Origin: Bugulina stolonifera
Taxonomy: Eukaryota; Bryozoa; Gymnolaemata; Cheilostomatida; Bugulidae
NCBI GenBank assembly: GCA_935421135.1
Contig: OW285195.1
Location: 7,168,701 to 7,232,700, forward strand
DNA length: 64,000 nucleotides
Reading direction: 5' to 3'
Shown: piece by piece, positions 36,368 through 51,000 of the stretch
Position numbering within the stretch: position 1 is the stretch's first letter
Layout: each line of letters opens with the position of its first letter
Translations under genes and position numbers: made by a program
The notes under the pieces: generated by a model
Databases searched by the model: none
What the model saw: the letters and a program-made list of their open reading frames with translations, nothing else
What the model was told of the DNA's origin: nothing

Positions 36368-36373
36368 AATAAA
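36368..36373 (+). terminator. Polyadenylation signal AATAAA of the TRIM-like gene
   Basis: AATAAA 92 nt after the TGA stop, the first hexamer downstream and at a normal distance for an animal 3' UTR. Confidence 0.6.
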
Positions 36374-39091
36374 TACATGTAAGTGCTGCATTATTTTATA
36401 CTACATGTATACAATATACATGTATATAAAAATTGTATTAGCCATGCATTATTAGTCTACATGCACATAGGCTATTATACTTTTGTCTCTTTTTGTTCTT
36501 AGGCATTTCAGACACACAGTAATAATATGCAACATGATTAAAACATCGTTGAAAACTTTAGATATTGCTATGAAGCTTGCTGCATGGATAAAAAGCACCG
36601 TTATTGGTTTTTCTTCTCTGTATGTTAAGTTTCTCTATCTCAAGAGTTTTTACATGATTTTCATTGGAGTTATTCTCTCATTATTACAGCTTGCTTCTAG
36701 TGTGTAAGTCTTTTGTGATGATTATGTGATTAGTGTACATCCAATATTTGAAACGTTCTGAAATAGACGTGTATATACATGTACATGCGAATTTATTGAA
36801 CTTGCTTATTTTATTTGTTTAGACGTGTGTATCTTTGCGCTAAAGCCAGCAAGATCAAGATGTATGTTGAGCAGCACACACTAATGAACCTAACAATGCT
36901 AAAATCCAAACATATGGTTATTAGAGTAGCAAAGCAAATGTGCCAATATGTGATTGTATTCTGATAATCTCTATGGGAGAGACCAATTAGAACAGTTGCT
37001 AGTGGATTTACAGTTGTGAAGAATAGTCATATATACAATGTAGACTGAGGTGTTTAAGGTGCATTGTTGTCATTTCTAGTGGTATTCTGCTGCTTTATGA
37101 TATATTTACCTATGTTTCCCTATTATACACAATGTAATATGTAGGCCTAAATTCCTTTATTGACATGCATTCCTCTATTTATGTATTATGTGGCAGTCAG
37201 TGACACTGTCAACCTTCTTGAGGCTACTAATCTGCCTGATGACTCTACATTGGGTCTTTACTAGTGTCTACTATTTTGGCTTGATAAAAAAGACTAGGCT
37301 ATGGGTGTATAGTTTACAAGTAGTCATACATGTGTATGGTAGATTTGTTTATCAGAGCTGCAGTGCTCAAATAGTTTGGTTGCGCTATTGCTCAAGGTAC
37401 ATTTCTAATGGTTCCTCATGAAGTGTGTAGTTATGTATTGCTGTTCTTTGTTGTTTTGTGTGTGGAGGCAATTGACACCACATGCCCCAAACAGTTACAG
37501 TCTGCCTGCTATGTTTGGGACCATGAGGTCATTGTGTATAGGTCAACTTGTTGTAGAGATTTTGTGTTCGTAACAATGTCTGAACAACGGCAAAGGAACA
37601 TTCTAGCAGCAACTGCAACCAAACTCTGAAGAGAAATATGTTCTGTGTTATTTGTTGCTTCTTGTACACGTGCTAATAGTAATACTAATGTACAAATGTA
37701 CATGTAAATTGTATATTATAATATACATGTACATGCGCCTCCACGCAGTTGTCAAAATGGAAGTGTTTGTCTTCTCTCTAAATTAGAAAGCCTATCACAA
37801 CACTGCCGGTTGAGTTAAGCGCCTGCTACATATACCGAATCTCAATGTTACTGCCGCACTGGTATCATGCCGCGACAGAAAGACTACAACAAATAGTGGG
37901 TGTTCTTTATTTGTAATAAAACTCAAGGGGTATTTTTGTGACCCCAGATTACCAAAAGACTATGAGATAGTGGAATCTAGAGCTAACGCATGCGCTCTTT
38001 TAGTAAATATATAAACATCCGGATAAATTCCATTAATATTGTGGTGCAAGTCGATCACCTATCAAAATTTACAACCAGGTAAAAATTCTATTATATTATA
38101 GTATTCCTTGAAGGTTCTCTGCTTCCACAATATTGTTTGCATTCTACATGAATGGTATGCACATTGAAAACAACACCGAGTTTATATTACTTTACCATCT
38201 ATCAAGTTGATAATCAACATTTGATTTTCGACTAAACGACCTGTCAGTCCTGTGGTGTGTGCTTTCGCAAATTTATTTAAAAATCAGTATTAAAATGAAA
38301 TATAAAATGCCACCATAAGATAATCATAGTAGTGATAAGCATTGATGTTGAGTAACATGATTATGCTTAAAGGTATAGAGGCATGAAAATATTATATACT
38401 TAGTAATCCCGTGGCTACTAAACTAAAACTATTTACCTCATAATTTACCTCAGATGAGGTAGGACTCCGCCAGCAATTTTATGTAAATCTCTAAGGGAGC
38501 CTCTAGTTTTAACTATTTTTGGACTAGGGGGTCTGCAATTTTTTACAGTATATCACTGTTTAGGATTGGAGGTCGGTTTCTCATCTTATCTCACGAAATG
38601 ACTATATCCTTCACTATTATTTTCCAGCAGATCCAGCACAGTTGTCAGTACGCGTATTGTAGCAGTTATTCTATCACCTGTTAGTCTTAGACTAATTATT
38701 TCAAAAGCCGAATTAAGAAAAAATAACTCCAAAAGTATCACTTTCAATGTAAACTAACCTTCATTTAAAAATGGGAAACCAAGTTTAGGAACTTTTATAT
38801 ATAGCCTAAAATTACGTAGGCCTAAGATAGTAAGTGTTTTTTTAAAATGAATGTCATGTGAGTTGAGAAAGTTATAAATAAAGCGTTTAGTCATTTTTGA
38901 TTGATTCCAACCTCTCAGTCTGTCGATCGACCATCCTAATCCATGTCAGTGTACCACTAAGTCAACCTGGCTTTTTCCATGACATGTTGCACTATTGTGA
39001 AATCTGACTGAAGTTGTGTATGATGGCAGAAATATTATATAGAAGACTACAAAGCCTAATCGAGTGATTAGTGGCCTATGTTTTGTAGAGC
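36374..39091. other. Intergenic region with probable ARMC2 5' end
   Basis: No recognised gene. Short open frames at 36483-36707 and 37188-37629 lack family features. A string ACAACCAG|GTAAAA near 38080 could be the donor of a non-coding first exon of ARMC2, because a TTTTGTAG acceptor sits just before the ATG exon (39089). This is suggestive only. Confidence 0.4.
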
Positions 39092-42000
39092 ATGGAACCA
39101 ACTCCACCAACGGGAGGTAGACCTAAAGTTAAAGGGAGGGGAAGACGGTACAGTAAAGATGTAGAATTTTATGAGGTGCCGCCTGATGTCAAAACACCTG
39201 CTCAAATTGTCAGTGAAGCCAAGCGTGAACTGCAGGTGGGTTAAAATTATTTCAAGGAAAGATGTACTGTACTGTGGTTAAGGTATAAGGCTACTGTGTT
39301 AAGTGATAGGTACTGTTGGCCCATTACTTCAACTCCAGTTACCTGCCATTGTGAAAAGGAAAATTAAGGCTGCTCATAGAGCCCATTGCAATTAACTCAC
39401 TCCTAGCAACACACTACATTCAAAGTTGTAGCTGAATTTATTACCTGTTAATTCCGCTTATTAAATGCATTTCAATCTTAATTGGTAATATGTGATATTG
39501 CTGGTATTGATAGTAATTTGTTTTGTTTTGATTTAAACTGTATTCAATTTCACACTTGAGGTACACTGATTTCAGCGAAAATTGTAATTTGGACTGCTTT
39601 ATACTTACACCTACAGGGGCATTTTTTCAAGTTTTTAAACTGGGGTCTCCATAGGCCGGGGGTCCAGGGGGCCGCCTAGGCCCCCTGGCGGGGTCCGGGG
39701 CAGCGCCTCGGCCCGCCGGAGCTTTTTCAGCATAACTCACAAAAAAAGAAGGGTTTTAGAACACTGCACAACGTTGCTTGGATTTCATGTTTATTGCAGC
39801 TAGATAGCACACTACTGAAAAAATATATTTAGGATTAGTTTGATTGCTAGCTACATGTATATTGCCGGGTAGCGTCTATATCCAAGAACTTAATTAAGTT
39901 CAGAATAGTACATTCAAAGTACATGTAATTACTAAAAAAAACTGAGTCTGAGTCATGCAAGACCCAGAAGTGTGGGTGCGACTTTTATAGCTAGGCTGTG
40001 TGTAGGGGTTCTGGTTAGTGTCATGAGACTGTATCTGGGAAGGTCACAGAGAGTACCTGATATCCTAGCTGGAAAGAGTAAGAAACTGTATGAGTTAACT
40101 TCAGTAAGATAACTTTATTGAACAACAGTCTACAGAAAACCAAAGCTAGAATGAAAAATTGTGCTCCTAATATATGAATTACAGTTCTCAACCAAGGCCA
40201 CAAGGTCAAAAATGCGATAAATCAAAAAGCCAAAAAGGGTCAGAGCTATAATAGGTACAAACTGGTCTCGAATTACAAGTATAGTAAAATGTATAACTAC
40301 ATATCAAAAAGGCTATCGGCACATTTCAGAGATAAATACATAGCAATAATCGATATCATATAGATTTACAGGAAGGGTAATAAAAGATAACCAAAAATGG
40401 GCAACATGTATACATGTGATTCACACGACAAAGCAGTCAAATAAAGACAATGCAAAGGGATATAGCGGATGCTTACTTCCAATTATATCTGAAGTTATAG
40501 TCGTTTGGGAGTCTGCATCACTCAAGATTTTTATTCCTCATGTTTCGACACTAGTTCTAATATCATCATTAGCAATTTCATCTCCGATGGTGATACTTGG
40601 ACTAGCATCGAAATATAAGGAGTAAAATTCAAAAAAGTGTCTAGTACTACTTTACACCATAAAACATCTTCAAATGTACATGTGTATATAGTAAATAAAA
40701 AATAATGCTGTTACCAGACACTGCTATTGCTTTAAACCAAAACTAAGTTCTAACCCCATGCTTGCACAGCTTGGTGCTTGGTTTCCTTCACCTCAACTAC
40801 TGTCTACCAGAAACAACCATCTCTACTTCACCCGCACATGGTGCTGTGTTATCCGGAACAGATAATTATGCTCCATCTCCTGTTCCAGCCTGTAGTCTTG
40901 TAAAACAGAAACTTTTATACATTTGAAGTTGAATAAAACCTAGTAAACCCTAGATTAGTTATAATATTGTGGTGGACGACCACAGCGACACTTGTTTGCA
41001 AAACAACGTCGACCCTTAAGGATATCCTGAGATACCTGTATATACTTATCACTGTAAAGGACTAGCCACACTGTTGTTACTTTTACTATGAATGTTTACT
41101 ACCCATATATATTACATTTTTAGAACTATTACAACGGCAAATTTTTAGTCATCCTTACCTAATGGGATCTTGGATAGTTGTACGGGGCTTGGCGAAAGTT
41201 AGAAGTCACTCTGTTTTATCTATAAAAGAGCAAGATAATATTTTATAAATCAGTCTTCCCTATGCTTTTAACTAGTACACTTCTTTAAACAAATAGAATA
41301 TGTAACCAGCACCAGAGTACTCTGAACTTGTTCTGTCTAGTTAGGAGCATAACTGCAAGGAGGGTGGACTTGGTGGTGCATAATCAATCAAGGCTAGGTA
41401 GCCATCTATTACATTGCTAAAGCTGTTGGGTAGTTGTGGTAGCGAGGGTCATTGTTCACATCCAAGACAATATATCTAACTAATGAACCCTATTCTACAG
41501 TACATCTAGAGTTCTAATAAAATTAAACCAAATAAAAATAAAAATGCTAAATCAAAGCGCAATTCTGGTGCTTCTAAAATTAAGTAATAAAACTCTTGAT
41601 ATAATCCAGACTCCACAGCATCATATCAATATTCATGCAGGGATCTCATTGTATCAGTTTGAAATTACAAATAACAAACTACATTTTTCATATTGATATT
41701 GTAAAACTTTCACAACAGTAGAATAGAATAAAAATAATGAAACTGAGGTTCATTATTAACCAAAGGTAAACATAACATTAAATAATATTTTAAAATTGTG
41801 TTTTATTAACATGAAATAATATTTTATCTTTATGTTTAATTTTGGTTAACAATGAACCTCAGTTAACCAATCAATAAATTTATTAAATATGAAAATAAAT
41901 TAAAACTAAAGTGAATAAAACGGTTTAAGTAAAGTACTAAAAATTGAGCAAGTGTTAGAATTTAATAAAAAATATAATGAAGTATAATAATTATAATATA

Positions 42001-45000
42001 ATTAGCAATATAAATAAAATATATATAATACAAATAATAAATAAAAATACAAGCAATATTATAGGCCTATATTATAAAATAATATTATCTATATTCAATA
42101 ATATAATAAAAATATTGATTTTTTTCAAATTTTTGCAACTGTAGAGTCACCCGTTGGAATTTCTTATCAAGAAAAATATTTACCTGTAAGTTGAACAAAT
42201 AAATTAAGATTTACTACACACCTGAAAAACTTGGTTAGAGATGTTTGTCTTACCTTTTTCATCTAGGTTCCATTCTTTTCTATTTTATTTGGGCAACTGG
42301 GCAACAAACCGCGACTACTAACTTTGACCTTGACCATAGCAAGTAAAAGATTAACTTGAAATGTTATAAAGTCATAGCCCATCTTTTGTTAATCAGCATT
42401 AGCTAAGTTGGGGCTTTAGCTCAATCCCCATAATTACTGCTTAAGCCTAATGTTAGCTGGCTAACTGCTATTCACCGCGGCACACTTATGTGTATGAATT
42501 GCTAAGAGATGGTGAATGCATTCAAACGACGCTTTTGATTGATTTTTCTGATTTTATTGGACTGTGCAATAATATAATAAATGTCTTTTATTATTTTTTT
42601 TTTGACATAGAAAAGGGGGGTCGCGCGACCCTGGCGCCAGTAGCAAAAAACGCCACTGACCTACTTTTACTGCTTTGTATACAAACTTCACCTTTCTATG
42701 CACATGCATAATATATATATACTGTATATATACATAATGCAAAGTATATTTTGATTTTAAACAGGCCAAGCAGAATCTCCGTGATAAAGTACGAGGGGTA
42801 GCTACTACCCGACCCTACACTCCAAGAGAAGATGGTAGGACTTTGTTTGGGCCAACATCAGCAGATGCATTGGATAGAGCTGCTAGCTCTCTAAGGTGCG
42901 ACTTGCTATATGATTATTACATTCCGCCAACACTACTGCTGCTGATACTGCTGCTGGTACTACTGCTGTTTATTCCTTTTTTGTGAACAATATGCACCAT
43001 TCTGCTATACATTATTAAATGATTCTGTTGCATTTTTAGCATAAACTCTCAGTTTTTGGATGGGTTGGATACATCCCGTCCCTCTAGTGCTATTAGCACT
43101 GGGTCTAGACCAGTAAGTGGATTGAGACCTCTCTCAGGTTCCAGTACGTCTTCTGCAGTATATAACTCACCACACAGACCACCCACGGAGTCATCTCAAA
43201 GACCACTCATGGAAGCATCCTCCAGGATGGTAACTTCAGCATCTTCCGGAAGCATCTCATCTGCAGTATCACGTAGATTAGCTCCTCTAGAGAGAGAGGA
43301 AGGGGTAAGCATGTGGGACCTAGTCAGCAACAGTCGTAATTATGTAGGAGAATCAAATTGTGCGGATATGCTAACGAGGTCACTTGGTAACGTACATATT
43401 ATACATAGTAATGTAGTATGGAGATTGTAGGCTGAACCTGTCATCGATTCCTGGCAATAACAGGGCAGAGTAGTGGTTTACATGCTGAGGGTCACAGGTT
43501 GAAGTCCTACTCACTCCTATCATGGAAGATCAGCTTTCCTCCCAAGGCCCAGTTTGCATCTCACTATCTCTCCTGCCAGCTGCAGCTTTATAGATTCATT
43601 AAATAGAGTGAAAAACTGCTTAACAGGATAAAGAGGCCAATTTACTAGAACTGTGCAAATGAAGAGTCACCAAACACCCATATTTTATTGTCGCGAGATT
43701 TTTATACTTAAGTTGCTTGTAGGATGATGGCAAACCGCCAAGACCTCTCTCTGGTGAGAACAGACGGCGAGTCAGGAGTCGTCAGAGTCACAGAAGTTCT
43801 TCAACAACAGTGAGCAGTCCTCCTGCTCAAGGAGAGGAAACCAATAGATCTGGGTCACTGACTGACCTAAATAACTCAGACGATAAGGTGAGGATTGCTG
43901 GTAGAAAGCAGAACCTTGTCATCTGCATAGATGAAATAGTAAATTAAATAAACTGGCAATGGCTCCTTTTGCAAGTAATTTAATTTTTTTTCTATTGTTA
44001 ATTTCAATAGATGCGGTCTCTCAACTCTGGAGGAGCACAACTCTCATTTATTCCAATTTTTATGTGTGCAACTCTTTAATGCGCTGATACAAAAGGAACT
44101 TATCAATGATGGTGTTTTATCCCCACACTTGTTCTGTAGATGTTACTTATTTACTTTTAGGTGCTTGGGAGCCGGCGTGTTCACAGTGGGCCTAAAGAGA
44201 GGACAAATTCTCATTTTGTAACATTAGAGGAGAGGGGAGAGGGTGATGGGCAGGAGGTGACACCCCATACTAAAAGGCTCACTTCTAGTGCAGGTGACAT
44301 GTCTAAGTTTGTCTTTTCAGCAAGTCAACAAATGAACAAATTAAGTATAGTGCCTGGTGTAATGTGTGTTATATTGGAGCAGATAGTTGCCATACTGTCC
44401 ACTGCTGTATACTCTCCAATAACTCAACGTCACAGTGTTGAGGAATGTATGTTCTCTTACCATATACAATTGGTAAACAAGACATCTACAGTGACGTATG
44501 TAATAAACACTTACTTTTAGATGTGTAATATAGAACATATCAATGTGAACGAGCTTCTTCACAAATTCTTACATCGCTAACAAGAGAGTATCAGCACTAA
44601 GTAGTTTCCTAGAAAGTCTATTGACCAGGATTTTAATTATTTAATGATTAGTACTAAGTGGAATCAATACCTACCATCAGCCCAATAAAGTAAACAGCTG
44701 GCAAAAGTTGGTCCAATGATAGATGTGCATTTCATGCACATATAGGAGCACTATCTGCATACGTCTACATTTTTGTGTACACAATGTACATAGATCTATA
44801 TGTACAGTATGTGTGCACAATGTACATACATCTATATGTACAGTATGTGTGCACAATGTACATACATCTATATGTACAGTATGTGTACACAATGTACATA
44901 CATCTATATGTACGGTATTTGTGCACAATGTACATAGATCTATATGTACAGTATGTGTACACAATGTACATACATCTATATGTACGGTATGTGTGCACAA

Positions 45001-48000
45001 TGTACATAGATCTATATGTACAGTATGTGTGCACAATGTACATACATCTATATGTACGGTATGTGTACACAATGTACATAGATCTATATGTACGGTATGT
45101 GTACACAATGTACATAGATCTATATGTACGGTATGTGTACACAATGTACATAGATCTATATGTACGGTATGTGTACACAATGTACATAGATCTATATGTA
45201 CGGTATGTGTGCACAATGTACATAGATCTATATGTACGGTATGTGTACACAATGTACATAGATCTATATGTACAGTATGTGTACACAATGTACATAGATC
45301 TATATGTACGGTATGTGTACACAATGTACATAGATCTATATGTACGGTATGTGTACACAATGTACATAGATCTATATGTACGGTATGTGTGCACAATGTA
45401 CATAGATCTATATGTACGGTATGTGTACACAATGTACATAGATCTACATGTATATGTACGGTATGTGTACACAATGTACATAGATCTATATGTACAGTAT
45501 GTGTGCACAATGTCTTTCTTTTTGCGTGGCATTTATCATTGATCAGTCAGGGACACTTTACCACATCTGTGAGAATAACCCATCACTGGTATATCCCTAC
45601 ACAACAAGTATTATATCATGTATAATATTATATCTGTTATACTACTACAGACATCCCTGGCTGTTCATTGATATATCCCTACACACCATGTATTATATCA
45701 TGTATATTATATCTGTTATACTACTACAGACAAACAAGGGAGAGGAAACTCCGAGTATATTGAGTCTACTCTTCAGCCTCTTATTGATACACTTAGACGA
45801 CCAAACATTGATGACTCAGTCATATCCGATACATGTAATACCATTTATGAGCTACTGGATACAGGTGAGTCATATCCGATACATGTAATACAATATATGA
45901 GCTACTGGATACAGGTGAGTAGTGAAAAAGATTACATGTAACTAATTAAATGTTTCATATGAATAGACTGTATTTATCGTCCATAATTCTTTGTAAAATA
46001 GTCTGTATTTATCGTCCATTATTTGTTGGTTATAGTCTATAAATGCTGTCCTTGTGTTATTGAATGTTTCTCTATATTGCAGCCCATCTATTAGGCAAAG
46101 CTTGTAGTAAAAGAACATCTATTCTCAAGTCTGTATTCAAGTCTATGGAGAGGTCCAACCCAGCTGTACTTCTGTCTCTTTCCAGATTAGCTCTCGCTGT
46201 AAGTGTAAATATATAATATACAGTACATTGCTCGGCCGTGCTGTCAGTTGCAAGTGCGGCCGTTGATGAACGCTTGTCTGGACCTGTCTTTAGTCATACT
46301 TGATGTCACTTTATTGTAATGCAATTTAGACTTTTGGGTGTCGTTATCAGTAATATGTTTAATTATTAGTGTAGTTTTGATATTAAATTGATTTTTCTAA
46401 CATTTGCGATACCCTTTTTATATACCTTCTACAGCTGAGAGTTAGCGAGAAGTACTTGACCTTAGCCTGCAAAGTAGCTTTTAAAGTCAGTCGAGATCGA
46501 AATAACGATGACTTGTTTATGGAAAATAACATTATTGGTAAGTACATGTATATATTTGATGTGCTGTGCGGTGACTTAACCATTGTCTAAAGAGAATACA
46601 ATGTAGTAGCTAGTTACTGTATACCATCTGCATGGATGCTCTACACTTTGTAGGAATTCCCACAAGCTATTTACCAGTTAGGGATTAATTGAGCCTTTTC
46701 TTTGGTGAATCTCTCAAAATAACAGGCTATCGAATTCATATAAACAACATGTAGGTTTATTAGTGGAATGCAACAAGTCTGTGAGCAGCTACCCCACATG
46801 GGGTAGGAGATGCTAGAAGAGGAACTTCCTCTTCTAGACTATATGCATGTATATACAACTTTACCAGGACTATTCCTTCACAGGTGACTGCATGTCAATT
46901 GTCTTTGTTATCTTCATTAGATCTGATGCTAGACACAGTGATAGGTTTAGACTGTGAGAAACAAGAAGATGCTGTTCTATACTGTTGTGGAGTTATTAAA
47001 TTCTTAGCCACCAACCCTAAACTAGCTGAGATTTTGACTAAGAAATGTACTATCTACACTCTCTCTTCCATCTTGTCTAAGATAAATAAGAAGGTAAGTC
47101 ACACACACTACCGGCTCCTGTCATAACCTTCTGTCATAACCTCCTGTCATAACCTCCTGTCATAACCTCCTGTCATAACCTCCTGTCATCAAACTATCTT
47201 ATTATGTCGCCAAGTCACACACATCACTGACAGCTGTCAGCATGTTGTGTTAACAAGCCTGACACATTATTGGCTAATGTCATAACCTCATGTCATCAAG
47301 TCATCTCGTTATGTCGCCAAGTCACGCACATTACTGACAAAACACTTTTTATAGGTTCATGCCACTCTCTACATGTTATACATTTCTCTCATGATTATAG
47401 TGTACACCTTCATTCTCTTCCTACCTTCCATGTGAAGTTTAAAGGGCTGTTCACTAGTCGCATTTAGTAAGGATGGATGACTCCTTGAAATGTTTCCCCC
47501 AATCATTAATTTCACTGTATCTCATGTCATGCCTAATAAGGTTTTTTCTTTTTTACATTTACATGTAGAAGCTGTTATTTTCTGTGATCAAACTTATTTG
47601 CTTATGGAAGCATATTCTACTCAAAGTTTTATCGTCTGCTTGCCTACAGATAGATGACAGCGATAAGCCCAAAGAGATCTACAGTCGGGTGCTGCTGCTC
47701 GTTACGGCAGCTTTCCGTAGCTTTGCTGAGTTGAAGTCTTGTGTTAGTCAGTTCACGTCCCACTGTGTCATAGATGAGCTATGTGTTACAGCTGTTCTCC
47801 TACCTAATGAGACTGACATGATGGTGAACGTCTGCAGTACTTTCAGGTGAGTGGAGACAACTCCATCCAGTAATACGGACAATTTCAGACTCTCAGGGAT
47901 TACTTTGAAGACAAATCCTATTGACTCATCAGTTTTATTGACTATGATATAGATTACCTGTATTGTATACAATGTACATTGTATGTGTGATTGCACTAAT

Positions 48001-51000
48001 ATTATAGAGACTGAGCATTGTACAGTGATAGTTTGATGTTTGGTTCTTTTTCTAAGGCCTTTAGCGTTCGTTTATCTGCATGTGTAATATTTTCCTCTGG
48101 TTTATATTACATTATCTCACCTTAGCTTTTATCGTTACAAGACCTGTCGAAATGATACTTCTAGTTGCATTGTAACTGTTACTACAGTATGTAGGTCTGT
48201 AACATGTTATTATTTTATATATTATATTAATATTATTGTTTTATTGTTTGCAGCAAGCTAACTGAACACAAGTCCTGCTGTGAGGTGCTAGGGAGACACC
48301 CCCAGTGCTACCGATCTTTGCTCAAAATATTAGACAACTACAAGTTTGTGGAGGTACGTGAATAAATCATGAAAAACACAGACTATCTTTTATAAGCGAT
48401 AGGGAACACAGACTGAGTTATATTAGCTATACGGAACATAGGGTATGCGAGTTGACCAATAGAATTAGGTATAGCTCAAACCTGTGTACTGTATCGCGCA
48501 TACATGTAACATGCTCCCATTCCTTTGGTAATTTTAGCTATCATCACAACAGCTTATCCACACAGATGGAAACGTCACCAATTTGGAGTTGTCTTAAACA
48601 GTAACAGGGGTTTTATACGTTGCGTGTGGTATTTTAATTTGTAGTTAAATTCTTGTTTAGATTAGTAATTCCAAGTGCATGATGGAATAATGCATGACTA
48701 TCATTGAACAAATCATTATGTGAGAGTTATTGACTATATTGTAAGATAATATATTACTGTTATTTCACAGCATAACAGAAAGTTAGATCAGCACACTAAC
48801 ACCACCTACATGTTAATTGGTTCATATACTTGTAGAGGCTGACCCTGAGGGTGTGCTTTGTCTTAGGAAATCTTGCTCAACATGACGAGGAATCTCGTCT
48901 CACTCTCTTTCATACTAATGACTCTGTGTCTATACTAGTGAATACATTTGAGTTCTACGTAGAGCTAGTGATGAAGGTAAGTCGGGGGGTAGTACACACC
49001 ACACGTTAGTTGTAGGATACATAATTAGATTCACAGTATTAATAATCAACACTTGAATGGGATCATGAAAATAAAGCAATGCTAGGAATTATTATTACCA
49101 AGTCACACACACACACTGTAACTCTCTACTAACCATTGGTTGGTTAACAGCTGCATTGCTCTATCTTGTCTGGCCATACAAGTTAGAGTAAGTACTTTAT
49201 ACTACTACATAACTAGCGATGGGTCCAGTTACACTCTCTGGTTAAGAGACATTTTGAAAATGTTAGTTTGAAAAAAGATGTTCCGAAAACATTTAGTTGG
49301 AAAACATTTGTCTCGAAACTGCACAGTTAACACGTAGGAGAATACAAATCACAGATACTTAGCTCTTCCTATGTTGAAGAGCAGAGTTCAATTAGAGATG
49401 TTACACAATTCTGACCAATAAAAATTTATTTCAACTCTAGGAGTTCAATACAGAGATTTTATTATGTGGCATTCAATTAATTCGTCAGTTAATCAATTCC
49501 TATTTGTTAGCAATGACTGTAAGCTGTGTACCTTTGTAATATATTGTATGTATGACTGTATTATATTATGAGTTGTCTTTCCTCTGCAGGGAATAACAGA
49601 ATCTGAGACAGATAAGCTGAAGGTGGAGAGTGGAGTGTTGACTAAGGTCATCAGAGTTATAGCTAACCTGTCCATGAGTGAACAAGTGGGCCTCAGTCTA
49701 TGTGATAACAGGAAATGTATAGAACTTCTGCTACAGATTATAGGTGAGGGAGATAACTTCTATGTGATGTCATCATCCATCAATCATGTGTTGTATGATA
49801 GAATATTTTATTGGCCGTGTATAGATAGACTGGCACATGCTTTGTAGGGAACTAGTGAATACACATTTAACATAATACAGACGTAGTACACATGTGATAA
49901 TCTTAGTTAATTGTTCATTATCATGCACAAACTCTATGCTGACTGTTTCCCCAAAAATGCTGGCTGTAACACATGAATAGTACACTATAGTATGCCATAG
50001 TATCAGATAGTACAAAGACTATCTGGATATTCATGTACAACAGATATTTTTTACAACTTGGATGTTGTTCAGGTTTGAAGGAAATAGTGGGGCTGGAGGA
50101 GCTGGCACTAAACGCAATGAGTACAATAAACAACATCTGCTTCTACAGTATATCTGGTACAGTTATGGAGGAATATGAAGTAGACATATGTAGAGGTCAG
50201 TGTATAGTCCTTCTACCAACTGTTAGTGTATAATTCTGTTGAAGTCAGTGTATATTATTGTCCGTATCAGTGTGTAGTGTTGTAGAGGTCAGTGCATAAT
50301 ACTCTTAGTGTATAGTACTGCAGAGGTCAATGTATATTATAAGTATATAATAGAGTATGTCGTTTCATAGGGTTGATGAAAATGCTGTTGAGAGACCACA
50401 AGGACCCACTGCTGGCTGAGGCTTGTAGAATATTTGGTAACCTTACAAGGAACAGATTGGTGCGCGAGTTCCTCACAGCAAACTCTGGTAAGTACTAAGG
50501 GGAGGTTTTTGACTTGCCACTAAACTTTCATCCATACCCAATCACTTTATGTTTGACTAGCAAACCTCATCTATGGCCCCGAAGTTATTTTGGCATCAAG
50601 TCTGTACTCTACACAAGAGATCTTTGTTTAGTATAGCCACAGTATTCTATAGTTCTACATAATCATTGAAGACTTGAGCTGATGTGCTTTAACTTGGAGC
50701 CTGGTGACTAACTAGTTAGATGCTAGGGTGACTGTCTATCGTCTTCAAGTGGTTGTTATACATTGCATATCTCCATTGTAGTACTAGAGATAATGGTGGC
50801 CTTGCTAGACTCTGGAGATCCAGATCTGGTGTACTTCTGCTCTGGAGTTCTTACTAATCTCATGCATGATGCAGATAAGAGACCCATTCTAAAGAGAGAA
50901 AATGGAATAGCTAAGTATGTACCACACAGAAGCGTTTTGTTGAGAGTGTATGCTGCCAAGATGTCATGTTCGTCATATTGGATGAAAGTGCAATCAGCAG

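Noticed and set aside
37188..37629. Two consecutive plus-strand ORFs between genes
   Set aside because: No domain, no splice partners and composition like the flanks; not reported as genes.
44677..45625. Open frames of 255-300 codons on both strands
   Set aside because: Produced by a 36-bp tandem repeat without stops, located inside an ARMC2 intron; the peptides are perfect 12-residue repeats on both strands.
45650..45864. ARMC2 exon 6 using the upstream acceptor at 45650
   Set aside because: It shifts the frame by one and meets TGA inside the exon; the acceptor at 45729 gives the conserved reading frame.
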